64,000 bases of DNA from Terebella lapidaria. Lineage: Eukaryota > Annelida > Polychaeta > Terebellida > Terebellidae. The notes below the pieces were generated by a model that was not told the origin of the DNA, did no database searches, and was given only the letters and a program-made list of their open reading frames with translations. The translations under genes were made by a program, and so were the position numbers. The stretch covers positions 41,596,219 to 41,660,218 of the forward strand of contig OX424560.1 of NCBI GenBank assembly GCA_949152475.1. Reading direction: 5' to 3'. The stretch's first letter is position 1. Every line of letters starts with the position of its first letter. Positions 59,201-64,000 of this stretch are shown one piece after another.

Positions 59201-61469
59201 AGTTCGGACCTCCGCGGCGTACATAGATCGAGATGTTTCCATTGATCAAACGCTGCTGAAACTCTAACAATGCTCGCACGATACCCTGCATGAACAAAGA
59301 CACATTCCTGCCGTCAAGTAAGATATCCTGAGATTGTCAGATATTCTGAGAGGCAGAGTGGTTAGTTGTTCATAGAAATACGCAAGATGCCTTTGGTTAT
59401 CACTGGTAAACTGCTACACTTAAATGAACCGTCACTGAGGCCCTGACGAGATTGGTACAGGTTTCTGAGTCTTACCTTGAACGTGGCGGCGACATTTGTG
59501 AAGTTAGCAATACCTCCTCCTATGATCAGCACTTTACCTGTAAATAACAATTTCCCACTAATCTTCGCAAGATTTATAAATAACAAATCCTGCAATGTGT
59601 GCAATGTCCTGTGTAAGCTTGTGGTTACATTCAAATCTTATCCACAGTTACCTTGGATCACAGTTACCATGGCGACACATACCCTCTGGGTGTATGTCCT
59701 TGGTCATGAGGCCGAGGATGGTTTTAGCGTACTCGTAGGTCTGCTGTTCAGACGGCGCGCCGCTGTACTCTCCATAGTTAGCCAGCTCCCGACTGCCACC
59801 CATGTCACAGATTGTGTCGCTATAGCAACAGGCAAACAGAAAGTATAACTCGTTTGAAAATTGTATTACAACATAGCTAAATTCTAATGATTATTATAGG
59901 GTAAATCATGACAATACATTCATGTCTCAGACTATGTTGCATGTAGAATATGATTATTGTATGAAATCCCCAAACAAAACCTGTGCCTGCATGTGACAGA
60001 ACAATTCCGTTCTATGTACTCTGCGTGACACGTACGCATATATAACAGAGGCTCCGCCTCCCGCCACCATCGTCCAGATCCGACCTTTCGGGTTCAGGAT
60101 CGTCAGCTTCAGTGACGCTCCACTCTTGGCGTCCAGGTCAGCTATGTACGCCTCCTTCAATGGCAGAATGTTTTGTCAAACGTTGTACAAAATATTTTTT
60201 CAACAGTACTGCAGTCAAATATCCACTCAGAATTTTACAACAAATCAAACTGCACCAACAGAACGTAAATGCTGAAAGGAACAAAAATTTCTAAATTTTT
60301 TCTTTGCGCAGTAAAGGAATCTATTGACCGACCTCGGGGAAAGCCTCTCTGCCGAAGGGTGGAGGGAAGTCCACATCACCCCACTGCGTCTTACAGAGAT
60401 ACTCCGCACACTGGTCGATCTTAGCCGCAAGGTCCAGGATGTAGATCTGTCCCTGACGCACCACTGTAAACACAAAACACCGCTAGCAAACGTGTCTGAC
60501 AACAAACACAGCTGATTGACTGGTAGGCTCGTGATATTTCAATATGTTTCTTGATTTAAAGCATCTTCGTACTTCACAAATTATTAGCAGACGAGGCCTG
60601 ATGAAGCGACTCACCGAGCGGGTTGATTTCCATGTAAGTGAAGAACAAATCAGTGTAGACCCTGAACGCTGACTGTATGAACTTGAGGACGACACTGCAA
60701 ACACAGGCAAATGTCAATATAGGTATTGTTCTGATCATGTACATGTAAATGTAGCAATTCTCCTGTATCATCTGTATGATGACGGCAAGGTCCTAGAATA
60801 CGCACTCCTGGGCTTCCTTGGGCACATGGACGAGCAGTTTCTGTTGGATCTGTGAGTCTGTTGGTTTCGTGTCGATTGGTAGCTCCAGCTTGAGAGCCTG
60901 AACCACACCAAGGCAAACAGGAATTTATCGTCACTTTGAGATTCCAAAAGTTCCAAAATTGTTTTTAATCCACAATGATCTGAAATATGTACCTTTCCTT
61001 AGGATTACCCAGGTTGATTTGAATACGGTTACTGTCAATTATTTATCGTTGTTTATACCTTGGAGTCGACGTCCCCGATCTCCACGCCACCCTCGTGGTA
61101 GAACAGGATGGTCTCGCCTTCTCGGTGTGAGTAGATACAGACGTACATCTCCTCGCTCTAGTGGCCGAGTGGGGGGTTGGGGGGGGGGGGGGGGGAAACA
61201 GCTTGATCAGATCACAAAACAGCTCAGTCATGTAACAAAACAATCATCATGTCTGAGTGAGCTCGCACCTTCTTGTGCTTATTGCTGGAGTTAATTCATT
61301 GGTGAAATCGAGTCCATTTACGGAGCATTACCATGAACAGGATTCACAATTAAATGTACACACAACTGTAATACTCAATTATACACGTAACTCAGGTGTA
61401 ACTCACTTGTTCATGTTTCACGAATGGCTCAATGACAAAGTTCTTCAGCTTTCCACAAGCAGCGCCGAT
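50281..61469 (-). CDS. ACLY: ATP-citrate synthase (ATP-citrate lyase), 26 exons, 5' end missing
   Basis: This cytosolic enzyme splits citrate with ATP and CoA to acetyl-CoA and oxaloacetate for lipid and acetyl-group synthesis. Minus-strand exons: 61469-61407, 61157-61059, 60897-60806, 60694-60615, 60463-60333, 60154-60036, 59819-59683, 59537-59476, 59285-59168, 58941-58796, 56948-56698, 56534-56482, 56343-56228, 56032-55928, 55758-55667, 55508-55404, 55204-55012, 54919-54792, 54599-54506, 54332-54178, 54023-53873, 53766-53623, 51390-51277, 51040-50958, 50776-50700, 50378-50281 (TAG). All are GT-AG and phase-consistent, about 1001 residues. Seen: YMEINPL and [13 protein letters not shown] (ATP-grasp side), [17 protein letters not shown] (citrate site), a Ser-rich linker with RKGS, and FGHAGSCAN holding the phosphorylated His (human H760). 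The citrate-synthase-like module shows [21 protein letters not shown] and NVDGLIG (human H900, H975, D1026). About 95 N-terminal residues lie outside or were not found. Confidence 0.97.
51624..53613. repeat. ~40-bp minisatellite filling an ACLY intron, about 49 units
   Basis: Units read GTGTTtCCATGGTTACTACAATAGAAGCCCATCCAGCCGA; the simplest are exactly 40 bp (51731, 51771, 51811) and longer variants carry CAGCAGCC. The array occupies most of the intron between the ACLY exons 53766-53623 and 51390-51277, and on the transcribed strand begins about ten bases after the splice donor. Variants are shared in blocks (for example 52434-52730 resembles 53150-53490), showing multi-unit duplication. Each unit holds GTTGCCATGGTTAC or GTTTCCATGGTTAC. 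Confidence 0.95.
58664..58787. repeat. 31-bp tandem repeat next to an ACLY splice donor
   Basis: Nearly four copies of a unit containing GGTCTCGGTTTCAGACTCTC lie within the intron immediately after the ACLY exon 58941-58796 (minus strand), starting only about ten bases from the donor. Confidence 0.9.
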
Positions 61470-63616
61470 CTGAAACATCAGGAATCAGAGATGTGTATTT
61501 AGACTTATTATAGCTCTGGATAACGGTGGTTGTATAATGTCATCATCGTGATGAGCCTCACAGTCAGAAGACATTGCAACACAAGCAAACAAACCACCAC
61601 AAACCATTCTGTATAATTTGTACTACTTGCAATTCAATAACAATGCTACCGGTAATTGTCTCTACCAGTATAGCAATGGTTCACTTTATGATTTTCTTCA
61701 AAAAGATGATATTTCCAATCATTGTAATGAACAAACTTTGTGACCACACTCCACACATTCATATTGATTAAAATCTCGACAAAGCTCTAAGTTGTTGGGA
61801 CAAGTAACGGACACTCGTACTGGGTCAAAAACAACAGTTAATTCCCAGAGGCTGAGGATGTTTTGAAACACACACAATCTGTTGTTGATATATGTCATGG
61901 ACACAGTTTTTGTGATGTTTGACACAGAACTATGGTCTGGTACAGAATATGTTGCAGTAACCTACATTCTTGTGTACCGAGAACTTTTCCAGATAATGTT
62001 TATAATCTTTTTTAGCACAGATGACTATAACATGTATACATGTTATACTGAAGCATTACAAATATGGCCGTAGCTGTATATTTTACTGTAGCTTTTACAG
62101 TTTCCCTAATTATTCATCAGCATGACGACTTGCTGCATGAACCTGATGATAATGTGTGTCTAAAGGGTCGGGAGCAATGGTCAATGGCAATCTTTGCCAG
62201 ATGTTGTCAGCCTGCGGACACTGGACAGACAGACAGGGAGGTGGACAGACGGACATAAGACATGGTCTGCATTCTGAACATTGTAAACACCAGACCGACA
62301 AGTAGCAGAAATCAAGTGTTGAGCAATTGTCAACATTATGAAAACAGATGGAAATGTCTAAATAAACTTATGATAATATGTCACTGACCTATCATTATAT
62401 CAATAAACCAGATCCCAGTTGTATTTTGTATACTCAACAAATTGTGAATTTTATGTAAATGACTAAATATGCTAAGATAATGTAAATCAATATTATGTGA
62501 TGTGGCACAATCCATACTCTCCAAACTTTATAACAGAACTCTGCAAACAAACTAAAATGACCATGCAACACTGTGATCACTCAATTATATTTCACAGGAA
62601 ATTACAGTTATTATTAACATCATAATTATGTTACAATTTATGAGGAAATAGACAAGCCCTCAATTGAGAAACTGATACATCTACATGTATATGATGAGGG
62701 CACACACAGACAATGAGATATTAACTGCATGAACATCTGGTGCCGGGATAGATGTATTCATGTGTGACTGGTAGTATGTATATGGGCTCGATGATGAGAT
62801 TTTATCAATTTATTTTTTTAATATTCAATGCTCAGTACCTGCATTAAACTAATTCTGTCCACAAACTCAACCCCCCTCCCCCCCCACCCTCCCTTCGCCT
62901 CCACTGATCATTACAATCATTCACATTTGCAGCACACAATCACTCAGGACATCTCCAGAAATAGCAAGATTTCCTTATCAGCAGATAGCAAACTACCACG
63001 CACCCAATCTGATGTTTGTGTATTTCTTGTGATCATAATTAGCAATCAGCACTATTATCATCAACAGTTGTCATTCGGGTCATGTTATTTTCCACTTCAT
63101 GCTTTTGGGTACATACAAGTACTGAAATTTGCAACAAAAAATAAAGAAATAGGGATGATTTCAACAACACGAAACCTTTCCTTCAATAAATTTCATTTAT
63201 TGTCGAAAAACACAAGGACAAATATCAATAGAGAACAAACATAGATCGAAACCTGAAGCAGACATCAATATCCTGAAGGTCATTGATTTTGAAGGCATGA
63301 ATTCTATGGATAAATCTAATTTGTAGCTGTTGACAAAGTAAATGTACCAGTTTCTGATCCGAAATTTACATAGTAACGTTTTGATCAATGAAAATATATG
63401 TTGAATATTGACTTTCAGCAATACTATTGATAATATCAAGGCTGGTATTGTATTGATTCCAGTGTTTTTTTATGTGTTTCGATGATAAGTTTTCAGTTGA
63501 CTTGACCTAAATGACTGCTTATACCAGCTTGAAGATTCCTGAGCCATTCCAAGCCATTAAACATTGATGATTATTGATTGAACTTTCCAGATGATCGACA
63601 AAAGATAAGAACACAC
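61470..63616. other. Region upstream of the first visible ACLY exon, no gene seen
   Basis: AT-rich, probably an ACLY intron. I looked on the minus strand for the missing N-terminal ACLY exons and did not find them. No other exon with both splice sites was recognised. A C-rich tract lies at 62871-62893. Confidence 0.45.
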
Positions 63617-63774
63617 CTCAAATTCTCAACACGGTACATTATTTCAGTAAACATAATCATGGCTGTATCACGGTTCTGAACATGTATGTAGTCAACAGCC
63701 ATCAAAGCAACTTTAATACCAGGCATCCATTTTTTTGGCACATATCTTGACAAGTCTGTACAATGACTTGGATC
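63617..63774 (-). CDS. Candidate internal exon of an unknown gene
   Basis: On the minus strand, acceptor ACCTTGCAG precedes 63774 and donor TTGAG/GTGTGT follows 63617. The 158 bases between are open in phase 0 (start DPSHCTDLSRYVPKKW, end FTEIMYRVENLR) and end in phase 2. The composition looks like an alpha-helical, possibly repeat-type protein. It does not match ACLY, and its phase does not join the next ACLY exon. It could belong to a gene nested in or beyond an ACLY intron, or be chance. I do not recognise the family. Confidence 0.4.
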
Positions 63775-64000
63775 CTGCAAGGTCAAGCTGAAGGTCAGAT
63801 GTGTATTTGCTAATCTGTCAGTGGTGCCCTGTACCGCTCTGTGTCCCTTTGTGTCACTCTGTCATGTATCAAATCTCTTATGTTGATCGAGCACTACTGA
63901 AAATTTTCACTTTGTTTGTTATTTGTAAATGTTCTTAACCTTCTGAGAGACTCAGACAATCTTTTGTGACATACAATGTCATGTACAGTAAGGATTTCAC
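63775..64000. other. Right edge, nothing recognised
   Basis: Non-coding-looking sequence with a small run of TGTGTC-type repeats (63835-63865). No exon or RNA gene seen. Confidence 0.4.

Noticed and set aside
62110-62301. Cys-rich minus-strand frame near PPCLSVQCPQ
   Set aside because: Derived from a CAGACAGGG-type low-complexity stretch; no splice context or family match.

Overview
The window is nuclear DNA of an animal, most likely a marine invertebrate. It has short exons with GT-AG introns, four conserved metazoan genes (a choline transporter, a retinol/steroid dehydrogenase, a secernin and ATP-citrate lyase), long AT-rich spacers, and Ty3/gypsy, DIRS and Penelope retroelements. The phylum cannot be fixed from the sequence alone. 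The recurrent TAGGCCTA-type words recall invertebrate deuterostomes, but that is only an impression.

Layout. 1-6880 is a perfectly phased 95-bp satellite that runs into the SLC5A7-like choline transporter (last three exons, 6796-8430, +). The satellite unit is a copy of the intron/exon junction of that exon, so the array is built from the gene's own splice acceptor. 8431-12778 holds small repeats: a hairpin, a ~133-bp tandem array rich in AGGTCA half-sites, a GAC microsatellite and an 878-bp MITE. 12779-25150 is a large (12.4 kb) Ty3/gypsy LTR retrotransposon. Besides gag, protease/RT/RNase H and integrase it carries two extra ORFs that each start with a pair of C2H2 zinc fingers. Each extra ORF lies behind its own internal promoter-like block, built from the same boxes as the LTR promoter. 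26219-27324 is a foldback element. A stray 72-bp piece of a dehydrogenase exon (27474-27545) lies before the complete five-exon dehydrogenase gene (28267-29792, +). The six-exon secernin gene (34516-31839, -) converges on it.

35288-42820 is a nested repeat complex. A DIRS retrotransposon (minus strand: Gag in two overlapping frames, RT/RNase H, tyrosine recombinase; 43-bp perfect inverted ends) contains a Penelope-like RT fragment. It sits beside a perfect 61-bp-arm hairpin and inside a 79-bp inverted repeat. 42821-50280 has no confident gene. It holds several palindromic or MITE-like elements, one of which splits a GC-rich candidate exon. From 61469 down to 50281 lie 26 exons of ATP-citrate lyase (minus strand, about 1001 codons); only the first ~95 residues are missing. 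One ACLY intron is almost filled by a ~40-bp minisatellite that begins a few bases after the splice donor.

The host genes are neighbours rather than a pathway cluster, although ACLY (cytosolic acetyl-CoA) and the high-affinity choline transporter both supply acetylcholine precursors. The two observations most worth following are the exon-derived splice-acceptor satellite in the transporter gene and the retrotransposon with two promoter-plus-zinc-finger cassettes.
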